54,766 bases of DNA, from assembly GCA_030247855.1 (NCBI GenBank), contig JAPDRN010000185.1:1-54766 (forward strand). Direction: 5' to 3'. Every line of letters begins with the position of its first letter. Positions within the stretch are counted from its first letter, which is position 1. The DNA comes from Knufia peltigerae (taxonomy: Eukaryota > Ascomycota > Eurotiomycetes > Chaetothyriales > Trichomeriaceae). Positions 1-10,548 of this stretch are shown in pieces. The notes below the pieces were generated by a model. That model was not told the origin of the DNA. It searched no databases and was given only the letters and a program-made list of their open reading frames with translations. Position numbers and translations under genes: made by a program.

Positions 1-16
1 CCCCCCCCCCCCCCCC
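1..16. repeat. Homopolymer C run at the window edge
   Basis: The window opens with 16 consecutive C bases, followed by a few A. It carries no coding signal. It may be a real homopolymer or an assembly or contig-end artefact; sequence alone cannot tell. Confidence 0.7.
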
Positions 17-179
17 AAAAAGACCCACCCTGGTTTCCACCAAAATACTGCGGGGGCGGGTTGCGTAAGAGAAGACTGATCCCAAAATATTCTCAGATGT
101 TCCCTGAACACAAAGACAGAAATTGTCTGAAGTTACTTTAATTAGCATTAAATATGCTTGTTCATAACCTCCGGCTCGG

Positions 180-1306
180 CTAAAGCAAGGCAATGGCATT
201 CGCAGGACTACCGACTCCTCCAAAAACGTGAAGAGGGGCACTCGTGAAAAGAAAGGACCACTGTCCTGCTCCTGCACAGAATTTGGATAAATCTTCGAGA
301 TTCCACAGCTCGCCGATAGGGCATCCCCAGTGAGCCAGCATCCATTCGTGCAGGCAAACTTTGTCTTTGGCTCCGAATGGAGCCGGGCATACCTCGAGAC
401 CTAGAGAATCACAGGCGATTGCTGCAAAGTGGTTGTTCCAGATCCATTTCACCATTTCCATAGATGCCTGCAGACCAATAAATGCTCCCACCTCGAGGGC
501 TTCTTGGGCGTCGGAACGTGAGGTCTTTTTGTACCAGTCAGTGAATCCCATCCTGATGATGAGGATGTCACCATGCTTCAAGGTGGTCCCCTGGTAGCGA
601 GCCACCGCCTCGAGTTCAGCCACTGTGATCTCGGTGGAAGCATCGGCCTTCTTGACGGGTTTCCCCGTTTCTTGTTGCCACCGAAGATAATCCAAAAGTA
701 CTCCTCGACCTACGATACCTCCCTTCTCAACCCATTCTATAAACGTACAATGTTAATTGTCAAATTAGTCGTCAAGGCTTGAGCGAGAGTTCACAATAGA
801 GGGAGTGGTCAAATTCTCGGACGTACTATGAATCCCATTTCGGCCAATTTCATCTTGGCTGATATCTTCGTGCTTCATGCCATTGAAGTACGTCCCAGGA
901 CCCTGAAGACCGACGTGGCGAAATCCGTCCCATTGGGAGCTACCTTGGGTGTTGAACGTAACAACGTCGTCGTGTGCATATATTTCGTACATGCCGCCAG
1001 CATTTGCTTTTTTAAAGTCTAGAATCTTTTGCTTAAAGCCCTCTCGTCCGGCCACACGATGCGCAAAAAAGTCGAGCCTCAAATCTAGCTGACAAGACTC
1101 CCCCAGGCGGACTTCCTTCAAAGCATCAAGTTTGACCTTCTTGGTGAGAAGATTCAACGCTGCAGAATGTGAGATGTAACAATCTTCCATTGAGGTCGAA
1201 ACCTACTTCCGAGTTGGTCGTCCTTGCCCCAATATCCCCACGCATTACCTTGAGGTTGACCCTCCACCTTTGGCAGGGAGTCAAAGTCAGGAAGTGGCTT
1301 TGACAT
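180..1306 (-). CDS. Cyclase-family (PF04199-like) metal-dependent hydrolase, 3 exons
   Basis: Predicted 329-aa protein of the fungal putative cyclase family, which is related to kynurenine formamidases and isatin hydrolases that open amide or lactam rings. The exact substrate is unknown. My model has exons 1306-1207, 1159-827 and 736-180, with introns of 47 and 90 bp bounded by GT and AG. The joins restore the continuous stretches DQLGTLNLLTKKV and GIHKWVEKGGIVGRG. The motif NTQGSSQWDGFRHVG (about residues 103-117) is the fungal form of the family's metal-site region, with Asp111 and His115 as candidate ligands. The ATG at 1306 starts MSKPLPDFDSLPKVEG, a normal family N terminus, and length is normal. 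No signal peptide is seen, so it is probably cytosolic. It is divergent from the SDR gene at 1520, so the two may be co-expressed and act on the same compound; that part is inference. Confidence 0.85.
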
Positions 1307-1519
1307 CGTACTACAAGTGATATACTGAGGTATGAATAATTCTAGATGGTGTATTCATGAGTATTTGAGCATGGTTGAGCCTTATAAGTCGCAACATGAT
1401 TCCCGAGACGGATATTGATCTCCGACCTTGCTGGATCTCCCCGAGGTTGTACACTATTTGGATGACACTCCTCCTCTGATCCTTCGAAAGTAGTGTTGAT
1501 ACACAATCGATAGTGAAAC
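1307..1519. promoter_or_regulatory. Shared divergent promoter of the cyclase and SDR genes
   Basis: Only 213 bp separate the two start codons, so both promoters and 5' leaders must lie here. I see no motif that I can assign to a named regulator. Confidence 0.5.
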
Positions 1520-2448
1520 ATGGCATCACTTGCGGGAAAGATCGTAAGACCCCCTTGTGGACGTCTATGCCCAATTGACTATCTAACGAAGTATTCTCCG
1601 ACCAGGTCACAATTACTGGTGCTGCAAGTGGGATAGGCCTTGCCACCGCTCGCCTACTGGCTGAACGCGGTGCTAAGTTATCGCTAGCTGATGTGAACGG
1701 GGAAAGACTTGACGAAGCCTTGAAAAGTCTCGCCGGAGAGGGCCACATTGCCACAGTTGTCGATGTCAGGAAGCCTGAACAAGTAAATGCTTGGATTGAA
1801 AAATCGGTCCAGACCTTCGGGCACATCAATGGGGCAGCCAATGTCGCCGGTATTGAGCATGAAGGCGGTCGCCACTTTGCTGATGCGAGGGACGAGGACT
1901 GGGAACTAGTCATGGGTGTAAACTGTTCCGGCGTGTTCTACTCCATGCGGGCCCAGCTACGCGCCATGATGAAAGCTGGAGGCTCCATTGTGAGTGATTC
2001 TACTCCGTCATATATACTGAGAGCTCCGAGGCTGATCATGATGGTGTTCAGGTCAATGTATCGTCTGTCGCAGGTTTTCTGGGTCTCGCAGATTTCACTT
2101 GCTACAATGCTAGCAAATGGGCAGTCATTGGCTTGACGAGGACCGCAGCTCGCGAGTACGGACGCTATAATATCCGTTCAAATGCTGTGGCTCCAGGTAT
2201 GCCTTTCACAAAAGCGGCTTGTCCTACTTTTTTTGTCATCTAACATCTTTCAAGGAGTGATTGCAACTCCTCTGGTGAAAGCGATGGAAACTGGCCATCG
2301 AAATGGAAAGGTTACCACAAGTATGCAGGCGCTAGATCGGCAAGCGGACCCCGTTGAAGTCGCCAATGTGATCGCATTCCTTCTTAGCGACGAAGCATCA
2401 TTCGTAACGGGTGCAACTTACAAGGTTGATGGCGGTTGGACAGCCTGA
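1520..2448 (+). CDS. Short-chain dehydrogenase/reductase (SDR), 4 exons
   Basis: Predicted 248-aa classical SDR, an NAD(P)-dependent oxidoreductase with unknown substrate. My exons are 1520-1543, 1606-1989, 2052-2196 and 2255-2448; the introns are 62, 62 and 58 bp with GT/AG ends. The joined protein begins MASLAGKIVTITGAASGIG, giving the cofactor-binding G13-x3-G17-x-G19. It has a NVAG motif (usually NNAG), the catalytic Ser141 (NVSSVAG), Tyr154 and Lys158 (YNASK), and the C-terminal GATYKVDGGWTA typical of the family. Without splicing the frame is broken, so the intron calls are well supported. It is a partner candidate for the divergent cyclase-like hydrolase, in the style of small catabolic or detoxification gene pairs. 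Confidence 0.9.
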
Positions 2449-3493
2449 TGTAACTCGGACAGCAATTATGTGTGTGAAAGGCGGTCTAGATGATGCCCAT
2501 AAGTACAGAAGCAGTACCAGGCATGAAGAGGAAGCCACCTGGTGTGATAGGGTTGACCATATGATAATTTCTGGCAAAACCTAGGCGAGTCGACTCGCCA
2601 GGATAGTCAGTTTCGTTGATCGTCTGTCGAAATGGAATACCACAGAAGTCAGTGCCGAAGTTTTGGCCTCTCCAAAGTCCGTTTCCATTTCTAGAGCTGA
2701 GCATTTCGCCTGTGGCTGTGAGTCAGGACTTGGATGAGCCCTGAGATGGGCTCCATCGGCTTTAATCTAGACGAAAATAACATGGTGGTCACATCGTACC
2801 CGAAAACACGAAACGGTATACATTGTGAGACACAGTCAATCTGTGGGCTTCAGCTGAGGCAATGTATTCGTATCGGAAGAATAATAGCAAATGTACAACA
2901 AAATAGTTCAACCCGGCGACAAACCTTCGAGTATCTCGATGCGCATACATGCCGCCCTTTCGTCGCAGTTTGAGTTCCTCTTCTTCAAACCATCTTGCGA
3001 TGCGCCCTCTTGTTGAATGGCTGGGGGGGCTTCATTGGCCTCCTCATCTAGATTCCTCCCTCCAGACGGAAATGAAGGGAAGAAACCCCAGATCTTTGTC
3101 TTGCTATTAACTCACATAAGTGTAGAATTTGAAGAGCTTGCTGCAGAGCTCACTCAGCCTACCAAAGAAGATCTACTCGACCTGGCAAGCCGACGGTCTT
3201 TCTTCCGCAAGAACAGGCTTCATCCCTTCTTTCTCAGATTATGCGATGCAACAAAACCAGATCCTACCTCTCGGTCCTCCGAAATGGCCATCTCCGACCT
3301 CCTCGACATTCTCTTGAGCAGTGTGAGTGCCATATGGGGTTTGTAAGACTGAAAGCACTCTCATCCCGATGAAGTGCCGCTTAATTCTTCCAGAGGCTTC
3401 AGTGTTCAGTCGAAGACAGCTGTCGTACATCCTGTTCGCTATCAATAAGTTGAAAGCCATAGTGTTGCCACTCGAGTTTGCTGTACTGCAACT
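2449..3493. other. Spacer with short open frames, no supported gene
   Basis: A 1.0-kb gap between the SDR gene and the next gene on the minus strand. A 72-codon open frame on the minus strand (2486-2704) follows a possible splice acceptor, and a 109-codon frame on the plus strand starts with ATG at 3017. Neither has a recognisable domain. Either could be a small gene or a decayed remnant; I cannot support a function. Confidence 0.4.
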
Positions 3494-5233
3494 CTACTTC
3501 AAGCTAATTATGCTATAGTTGTCTCGAGATAGTATGGTGCAGATCAGTATTTCCAGCAAGTCGTGGCCCAAGGCAATACCCAGCAGAAAAAAGGCCAAGT
3601 ACAGTACAGGCAAAGCCGTGAGTCCGATGCGAATATCAAACCAATCGGCCACAATTGTGGATTGAGTAGGCTCGCTCCATTCCTTGCTCGTCGCGGATGT
3701 TGGAGTTTCCAACTCATTCTCTTGCGGTGTCGTCGACACTGGTTGCTTCTTTTCCATCTCAGATTCGAATTGACTGTCCTTTAATTTTAGCTCACCCTGT
3801 AGAGCTTGGACTAGTGCCCTCAATTCCTGTATTTCGTCCATTGCCAAATCGACCCTCTTTTGAAGGACGAGCATCGGAGACTTTGCTGAGAAAGGGGCGT
3901 CTGGAGGAGGAGTGCAAGGGGACAGCGTGGGTCGACGGATTGGAGAGTCAGGCATCTCGGGCCGGAGCTTGAGTGGTGAGAGAGGGAATCTCCGACTCGA
4001 AGGCGATCTCGTATTCCAGTCTGCTTTCATGCGCCATCTCGAAAATGGTGTCGCAGAGCTTGGTGTAGCGCTGAAGATCTCAACTGGAGAAGCAGAAGAC
4101 AACGCCATGGTGCGAATCTTCCGTGCACCGAAGGGAGTTCCGCAATGAGCGATGCTGCTGTTCAAAGGAGTTTCGTACTCTTCGTCACACTTCCATGTAA
4201 TCGTACTGAAGGTGGTACGGAGATGTTTAAGAAGAACATCGTCGCTTCCAGGAGCAGTGTCGATTGAGAGCGTCAAAGAAGGCATTGGAGAAACCGGCGG
4301 AGTGCCGTTCGTTCTAAGAAGCTGTCGCAGGGCATTTTTGATGACGGGTTTCAAGAAGCAAGTTGCCCAATCCTCGACTGCTTCTATCCAAGCTTGAAAT
4401 TCGCAATACCCTGCAGATTCATTGAGGTTGAACCTCGAAATCTCAGCCATGCAGTATCGCCCCTCAGAATCAATAAAATGATAGTTGATTATAGCAATAG
4501 CGTTGTCAAGCGAACAAGAAAAAGACACAAGTCTATCGAGAGTAGCCCAAGGACTGTTGCACCGTCGGAATAGAAGTTGTAGTGCTCGTATACAGTGTGC
4601 TCCAACAATAGCACATTGGTTTCTAGCATTTTCAAAGCCATCTTCTGAGCTAGAATCCAGTCTTTCAAAAACCAAAAAGGGGCAATATACAGTAGTGCCC
4701 AGTGAGACGCAACCAGAATCGAAGTCGACAAGGGTTCCAGTAGATGCGGCGGAGTTTGGGAGGACCAACAGTTCACCTTCGTCGAAAGCAGAGGTTGTGA
4801 AGCCAGTGAGCAAGCTCGGTCGAGGTGCTGGAAGTTCAAACAGGCTTTCTTGGGCCTTGACAGTGCGTGGTGGAAGCGCTTCGCGGCTCATCTTTGGAGC
4901 ATGACACCTTTGCAAGCCTTTTGTCGGATGGACTGTTGGCAACACATTTGGAGGGAATATCATCGTTGCGCCGAAGCCAGTTCCTTCCGCAAGCTGCTTG
5001 CGCCATGCTCTTTCTTGCTCCGTGAACCTTTCCAAGCCGTATAGTATTGGCTTGAGCCTGTCAATGAAGGGACGAGACAATTCAGATAGTGGCATTTCGG
5101 CTTTCAGGATAATCCGGAAAGAACTTAAAACCACACGTCGAAACTCTGACCATCTTAGATAACTGCCATCGATAGCTCTTAGAAACGAGACTGGAGAGTC
5201 TGGTGATGAAGTGGAGGACTCCGTCAAGGCCAT
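3494..5233 (-). CDS. Unknown protein: DUF7924-like region, coiled coil, C-terminal membrane segment
   Basis: Single open frame of 579 codons starting at a true ATG. Residues about 181-306 (TVYCPFLVFERL to ALRQLL) resemble in layout the fungal DUF7924 region: a PFL[TV]xE-type strand, a small-residue helix before a polar helix, then a segment ending in a helix of the type EDWATCFLKPVIKNALRQL. This family call is from memory of the pattern and is moderate to weak. Residues about 320-450 are low-complexity, Ser/Pro/Thr-rich. Residues about 454-497 look like a coiled coil (heptad-like Leu/Val spacing). About residues 537-558 form a hydrophobic segment close to the C terminus, as in a tail-anchored protein. 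No catalytic motif is evident. A membrane-bound scaffold or recognition role is only a guess. Confidence 0.65.
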   Translation of the reverse strand: MALTESSTSSPDSPVSFLRAIDGSYLRWSEFRRVVLSSFRIILKAEMPLSELSRPFIDRLKPILYGLERFTEQERAWRKQLAEGTGFGATMIFPPNVLPTVHPTKGLQRCHAPKMSREALPPRTVKAQESLFELPAPRPSLLTGFTTSAFDEGELLVLPNSAASTGTLVDFDSGCVSLGTTVYCPFLVFERLDSSSEDGFENARNQCAIVGAHCIRALQLLFRRCNSPWATLDRLVSFSCSLDNAIAIINYHFIDSEGRYCMAEISRFNLNESAGYCEFQAWIEAVEDWATCFLKPVIKNALRQLLRTNGTPPVSPMPSLTLSIDTAPGSDDVLLKHLRTTFSTITWKCDEEYETPLNSSIAHCGTPFGARKIRTMALSSASPVEIFSATPSSATPFSRWRMKADWNTRSPSSRRFPLSPLKLRPEMPDSPIRRPTLSPCTPPPDAPFSAKSPMLVLQKRVDLAMDEIQELRALVQALQGELKLKDSQFESEMEKKQPVSTTPQENELETPTSATSKEWSEPTQSTIVADWFDIRIGLTALPVLYLAFFLLGIALGHDLLEILICTILSRDNYSIISLK

Positions 5234-6183
5234 ATTTCAATCGGGTTGATCTGCTTGGATCGTCAACAAAACTTGTCAGTTGGAAATTGCGAGCCTGATC
5301 TAGAGTTTCCTCTGCCACTGAGCAACAATGAGACTCGGAGCATGAAACGCAGACTGGCTGAAGTCGAAAGAGTGGTGTACGTTGCAGGAGGGCTGCTCAA
5401 GTAATATGAACAACACACGTGCACAGTAAAAGCTGTTGATGGCCATCTCGGCGGCTACGCATGAGCAGACTCATGAGATACACCCTGACTCTTGCAGCTA
5501 CCCAGTAACCCCGCGCTACTGGCATGGACATGGGAGATGCAAGGTATCTAGTGAGCCACGTTGAAGGGTTAGTCTGAAGACACGGGAAGTATGCACATGG
5601 CGGTAAAGAAACTCGAGGCAATAGGAGAAATGCCCATATGTCCGGACGGGCGCGTAAAGCGACTTTGTGTTGCAGTAATCTTGGACACAACTTCGACTGC
5701 GACCTTGATTGCATTAGCGAGCATAGTACACGGCATTTGGCGCCAGGTACTTGGTACCGTAGCGATACATCCCTGGTGAAACGAGATATCAGGGTAGGGC
5801 GGTTAAAGCACGACCAAGGCGGCTACAACCTGGTCGCATCCTGCAAAAGTTGACTAGCCTTGCAGCGCCGGCCAATACCCTTGATAGAACGAAACAAGAA
5901 GTAGTATTCCTGAGAATGGGGTCGGTTTTTTGCGAATGATGGTAGAGTTGTGTGAACATGAATTTTGTAAAGTATGGAAATACGGCATAAGTTCAATCTG
6001 CTTGTTTGAGAGACAGAGAAGACGCCGAGTTAATAAATGTAGGGAGCCGCTCCGATAATTAATTCGTCCCAACACGTGAGAGCGCGTTCTACTATGTTTT
6101 CGCGCACCGCGTTTTCGCAGCCAATTCTTCAAACTGCGATGGCGCATTGTTGAAGCAGGGCAGATTGACTGCCAGCCTGGACC
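5234..6183. other. Divergent intergenic region upstream of the Rdh54-like gene
   Basis: A 950-bp spacer between two divergent start codons. I see no coding signal beyond short frames. CACGTG occurs near 5416 and 6073, and S-phase-type boxes are annotated separately. Confidence 0.5.
6097..6117. promoter_or_regulatory. Two SCB/MCB-like CGCGAAA-type boxes before the Rdh54-like gene
   Basis: TTTTCGCG followed within a few bases by CGCGTTTTCGC lies 65-90 bp before the start codon. On the opposite strand both read CGCGAAAA-like, close to the CRCGAAA and ACGCG boxes that the Swi4/Swi6/Mbp1 factors use in ascomycetes for G1/S genes, which include many DNA repair genes. Function here is inferred from sequence and position only. 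Confidence 0.35.
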
Positions 6184-9092
6184 ATGTTCTCGAAGCCTTT
6201 CAAGCCCTTGACGATTCGGAAGCCTGCTACACATGATGGAACAGACGATTTTCCTGACCCTGCTCCCAAACGTCAGAAATTGAGCTCATCTGTATCGAAT
6301 ACTCCCGTCCGCGCCCGAGCATCGTTTTCCTTAAAGGTTCGACAAGATCAAGAACGAGGGAGTGATCGAGGGGCCCTCAAGGCAATCCAGAACCCGCCAA
6401 GTCCGACGGCTACATCAGAGCATCATTCAGAGAATGCCGTATCATACTACTCAGTCCTTTGGTCTGTCAAGCGTTCGTCCTTTGTGGTGGTTGCTGGCTG
6501 ACTAGGAGTATTAGGCGTCTTCCGACGAACAAAAAGAACAAGACCTGGACGGATGATGGGGTTCTGGCTGTCAACAAAGGCTATGGAAGTCTTTTCAACA
6601 ACACTGGACGAGGCATTGGCCGGACTGCCTTATCCGCAGTAGTCACACCAGGACTCAACCTCTCCGTTGGTGGCAAAGAGGTCGAGATCGAGGCTCAAAT
6701 CACCAAGCATGATTATCTTGCTATTGTGGACCCCAGAGCCAGTTCTGAAAAGCCTAAGGACAAGCCTTTGTCTCAATGTCCCCCTGCACAATCTGCTCAG
6801 TCAAAACCCACTCTGAAAGATCAGATGAAAATGCAGATACGTAAAGAGAAGGAAGTCAGTGCAACGAAGAGCATGCATTCTACACCGCAGACTACAGCAT
6901 TCAAGCAGCCACTCAAAGAGACGACCGTAATGTCTCAAGGGCCTTCGGAAACGCCCACACCTCGACATGATCCTTCAGCAGCTGGCGCTATTGTCTTCAA
7001 ACGACCAAAGACTGTTCCACCTGGTAGACAGATGGTGGATGTCGTTCTTGATCCTCTTTTGGGCAAGAGATTACTACCCCATCAACCAGCAGCTATCACC
7101 TTTCTTTACGAATGCGTCATGGGACTACGAGACTTTGACGGCCAGGGCTGCATTCTCGCAGATGCTATGGGATTGGGCAAGACGCTAACGACGATATCTT
7201 TACTCTGGACATTGTTACGGCAGAACCCTATCTACAAAGCACCTCCTATAGTGAAAAAAGCCCTGATCGTCTGTCCCGTATCCCTCATTCGTAATTGGAA
7301 ACGAGAGTTCAAAAAGTGGCTCGGGGCAGATAGACTAGGCGTTCTTGAGTTCGAAGATCAAAAAACACGGCTAAGTAATTTCGATGGCAGGGTTTTCCAA
7401 GTCATGATCATTGGGTACGAAAGGTTACGTATGGTGGCTGATGACTTGAACAAGGGCCACCCCATTGATATCGTCATCTGCGATGAAGGTCACCGACTGA
7501 AAACCATGAAGAACAAGAGTGCGAAGGCTATAGAGTCATTGAATACGAAGAGGAGAATAATTCTGTCCGGGACGCCGATCCAGAATGACATGAGCGAATT
7601 CTTTGCAATGGTCAATTTTGTGAATGATGGTTGTCTGGGCTCACAGAAAGGCTTCATCAGAGATTTTGAGAAGCCAATTATGAGAAGCAGGCAGCCTGAT
7701 GCGAGTGAAGAAGATATTGAGCGTGGGGAGATGGCGAGCGATGAATTGAACCGCTCTACTTCTTCCTTCATCCTCCGCAGGACAGCCGACATCCTTGCCG
7801 ATTACCTGCCCCCAAAGACCGAGTTTGTGCTTTTTTGCAAGCCTACACAGGCTCAGGCAAAAATATACCGGCATGTCCTGCAGTCACCAATGTTCCACAC
7901 TGCTCTTCGCAGCAATGAAACCGCGTTTCAGCTCATCACGATCCTCAAAAAGCTATGCAATAGCCCGGCACTCATGGATCCCAAGTGCGGCATTGACGAT
8001 TCAACGCCGTCATCTTCGCTAACAACCTTGAACGAGATGCTTCCCGGGACTCTTTCGAAACTGTACCAAAATCATCTCTCCTGCAAAATTCGGCTCCTTG
8101 ACCAGCTTTTGCAGCAGATAAGGCGCACGACTGATGAAAAGGTAGTTGTGATTTCGAACTACACCTCCACCCTCAACCTCATTGAGCAATTGCTTAAGAA
8201 CTCGGACTTGCCTTTTCTCCGTCTGGACGGCTCCGTGGCGGCCACCAAAAGGCAAGGTCTCGTGGATCGATTCAACAACTCCAAAAGTTCCCAGGTTTTT
8301 GCATTCTTGTTGAGTGCCAAGGCAGGCGGCATGGGGATCAATCTACCTGGAGCCAGTAGACTCATCCTTTTCGATGTAGACTGGAACCCGGCCATAGATG
8401 AGCAAGCTGTTGCGCGAATCCATCGACAAGGGCAGAAGCGTCCCTGTATGATCTACCGATTCCTCATCAAAGGGGGCTTGGAAGAGAAGATCTGGCAACG
8501 ACAAGTTGTCAAGAAAGCTTTGGCCGACAGCATCATGCAGGGTGGTTCTGCCACATCCACCAATGGCCTCGAACACAGACAAAAGGGCAAAAGTCAAACG
8601 ACCATGTTCAGCCAGGAAGAATTAAAGGATCTATTTCGTTTGGACGAGAGCAAGGGACTCCGCACCCACGACCTGATTGGGTGCGATTGCAACGGCGAAG
8701 GTCTCAAGGATGGACTTTTTCCCCCGGAAGAGATATTGGACCCTCCCGAAGCCGTTGGAAAGAATGATGAGATGGGTCATGATGCTGATGAGGAGCTACC
8801 CGAGATGTCGGAGTTGCTAAAGAGACCCGATATATCGTCCCGTCGATCCAAAACCCATGTCATCGCATCCAAAACTGACCTTGAAGCTGAACGAGACGAG
8901 TTACTGAAGTACGCTCACATCGATACTTCGATCTTCTCTCGGCCAGACGCGGATGGTGAACTGTTGGACCGCATATTGACAATACTTGATGATGACTGTC
9001 TAGAGCACGTTCTCCGTCTGGACCAAGACACGACTGGCGGAGGAAGTGTCGCGTACATTTTCAAGAAAACAACGGGGGGCCAAGGTCTATAA
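6184..9092 (+). CDS. rdh54: Rdh54/Tid1-like Swi2/Snf2 DNA translocase, recombinational repair
   Basis: Predicted 951-aa Rad54-family ATPase, nuclear. Rdh54 translocates on double-stranded DNA, works with Rad51/Dmc1 in strand exchange and strips them from DNA. Exons are 6184-6461 and 6515-9092; the 53-bp intron uses donor GTCTGT and acceptor ATTAG, restoring YYSVLWRLPTNKKNKTW, a block typical of Rdh54 N termini. Visible helicase motifs are Walker A DAMGLGKT (about 309-316), the DEGH box (about 416-419) in place of DEAH, SGTPIQND (motif III), RTADILADYLPPK, and motif VI ARIHRQGQK (about 726). The start MFSKPFKPLTIRKP matches the family's basic N-terminal peptide. Rdh54 is favoured over Rad54 by that N terminus and by the pre-helicase block SVGGKEVEIE. 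Upstream G1/S-like boxes fit a cell-cycle-regulated repair gene. Confidence 0.9.
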
Positions 9093-9318
9093 AATGGTTT
9101 TGATGAATGTTCAGAAAATATCGGGGTCTACATTTTACGGCTTTTCTCGCAACAATCGTCTTGAACATTTTCACAAAGTGGTGACGGACTGTTCGTGAAG
9201 GCTAGTCTAATGACGTTGAAACGCCTTGTTAATGAGATATGAATATCCAGTTTCAATGACTGAGTGGGGTGTTTTTTCCAAGACACGTCGACCTCTCTTC
9301 CATCATACAACTGCATCA

Positions 9319-10548
9319 TCATGATGCCGCTCGCTGCTTCTGCCACTCCGCACGCTTGCGATAGACGTCGTGTCGAATCGTGTCCTTCAGTTTGGAGACG
9401 ACCTCCCCGTCGAAGGGGAGAGCAGCATTGATGGCTCCAGCCGCGCATATGTCGTTCTTACGATCGATGAACCACGTGAACGTCAGTCCGCCGCCCCAAG
9501 TGAGTGTCCCTTCACCGTACCACGCTTCCACATCTTGCAGAGTGAGCACTCCGCTCAGACCGTAGCTGGCCTTGGTGTCTGGCGAGGTACCGCATCGGAA
9601 AAAGACGCCCAAGGGGCTGACCAGTGCACCCTCCAGACCCTTGGCAGCTTCGGTGGAGAGACGAGGTTGGAACATGATGTCGTTGACGGTTTCTGATCTG
9701 AGGATCTTCTCGTCATTGGCCAGCACCGAGCGCATGACCTTCAGGTAATCTGGCGTGGTCATGAAGAGACCCTGGCCCCCGAAGTCGCCCTTGGTGCGAC
9801 CGTTGGCGTCGGTCGAGCCACCGACAACCGCAAGGCCCGTCCCATCTGGATCGTCGGGGTTCAAGTCGGGCATGCGCACGCGGAGGTCGTCGCGGGTAAC
9901 CGGGTAAAACTGAGCATCTGTGATTTCTAGTGGGGTGAATATGCGTTCTTGCATGCGCTCGAGGAGTGTCTTGGACGTGACACGCTCCACGATCCGTCCG
10001 GCCCAGTCGAGACCGGGACCGTACATCCAGCTTGAACCTGGCTGGAACGCGAGAGGGTAGTTGTACAGCTCTTCCACCGTGTACCGGCGGCCGGGCCCGT
10101 GGGTTTGGCCGAACTTCTCGCGCCAGCGTGCCACGAGAGGGTTCATGAAGTGGTACGTCAACCCGGAAGAGTGCGTTAGGAGCATTTCCAATGTGATGGG
10201 CTGGTCTGGGGGAACGAGAATAGGTTCGCCGTCGTCGGAGAAGCCCGTCATGACTTGCTTTGAGGTCAGGTCGGGTGCGATTGAAGACAGGTCGCCTTTG
10301 AGAGTGAGAAGGCCGTCCTCGACGCACTGGAGTGCTGCGATGGTGGTGATGAGTTTGGTCGCAGATGCGAGGAAGCATACATCGTCGAGCTGTTGAGGCT
10401 TTTTCTCGCCCGAGAGGAGTGTTCGTTGACCCAGTGATTCATTGTATGTGAAGTATCCGTGACTGTCAGTGCTGCATATGATGGCACCGTGGATCTTAGC
10501 CGAGTCGAGAGCTGCTTGGAAGGCGTTCTCAATCGAGTCTTCCGCCAT
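9319..10548 (-). CDS. Beta-lactamase-fold serine hydrolase (class C / EstB / LovD-like)
   Basis: Single-exon frame of 409 aa from the ATG at 10548. The open frame runs further upstream, but only to a TTG. The family contains class C beta-lactamases, esterases and the acyltransferase LovD. Motifs seen are the nucleophile motif S62-A-T-K65 (FLASATKLITT), a YGPGLDW block at about residue 177 in the place of the Tyr-x-Asn motif, THSSGLTYHF, and a C-terminal WGGGLTFTWFIDR at about residue 352 equal to the family's W-G-G-G-x-x-F/W block. All three active-site regions are therefore present and the enzyme looks intact. No signal peptide is visible, so an intracellular esterase or acyl-transfer role is more likely than a secreted lactamase. 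No biosynthetic cluster surrounds it. It is convergent with the Rdh54-like gene, with 226 bp between stop codons. Confidence 0.85.
   Translation of the reverse strand: MAEDSIENAFQAALDSAKIHGAIICSTDSHGYFTYNESLGQRTLLSGEKKPQQLDDVCFLASATKLITTIAALQCVEDGLLTLKGDLSSIAPDLTSKQVMTGFSDDGEPILVPPDQPITLEMLLTHSSGLTYHFMNPLVARWREKFGQTHGPGRRYTVEELYNYPLAFQPGSSWMYGPGLDWAGRIVERVTSKTLLERMQERIFTPLEITDAQFYPVTRDDLRVRMPDLNPDDPDGTGLAVVGGSTDANGRTKGDFGGQGLFMTTPDYLKVMRSVLANDEKILRSETVNDIMFQPRLSTEAAKGLEGALVSPLGVFFRCGTSPDTKASYGLSGVLTLQDVEAWYGEGTLTWGGGLTFTWFIDRKNDICAAGAINAALPFDGEVVSKLKDTIRHDVYRKRAEWQKQRAAS

Noticed and set aside
1311..1913. A 200-codon minus-strand frame over the SDR promoter and exon 2
   Set aside because: It is antisense to SDR exons that carry a complete cofactor motif; it has no domain.
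9713..10378. A 221-codon minus-strand Arg/His/Pro-rich frame
   Set aside because: It is an overlapping frame of the beta-lactamase-fold gene on the same strand; it has no family resemblance.
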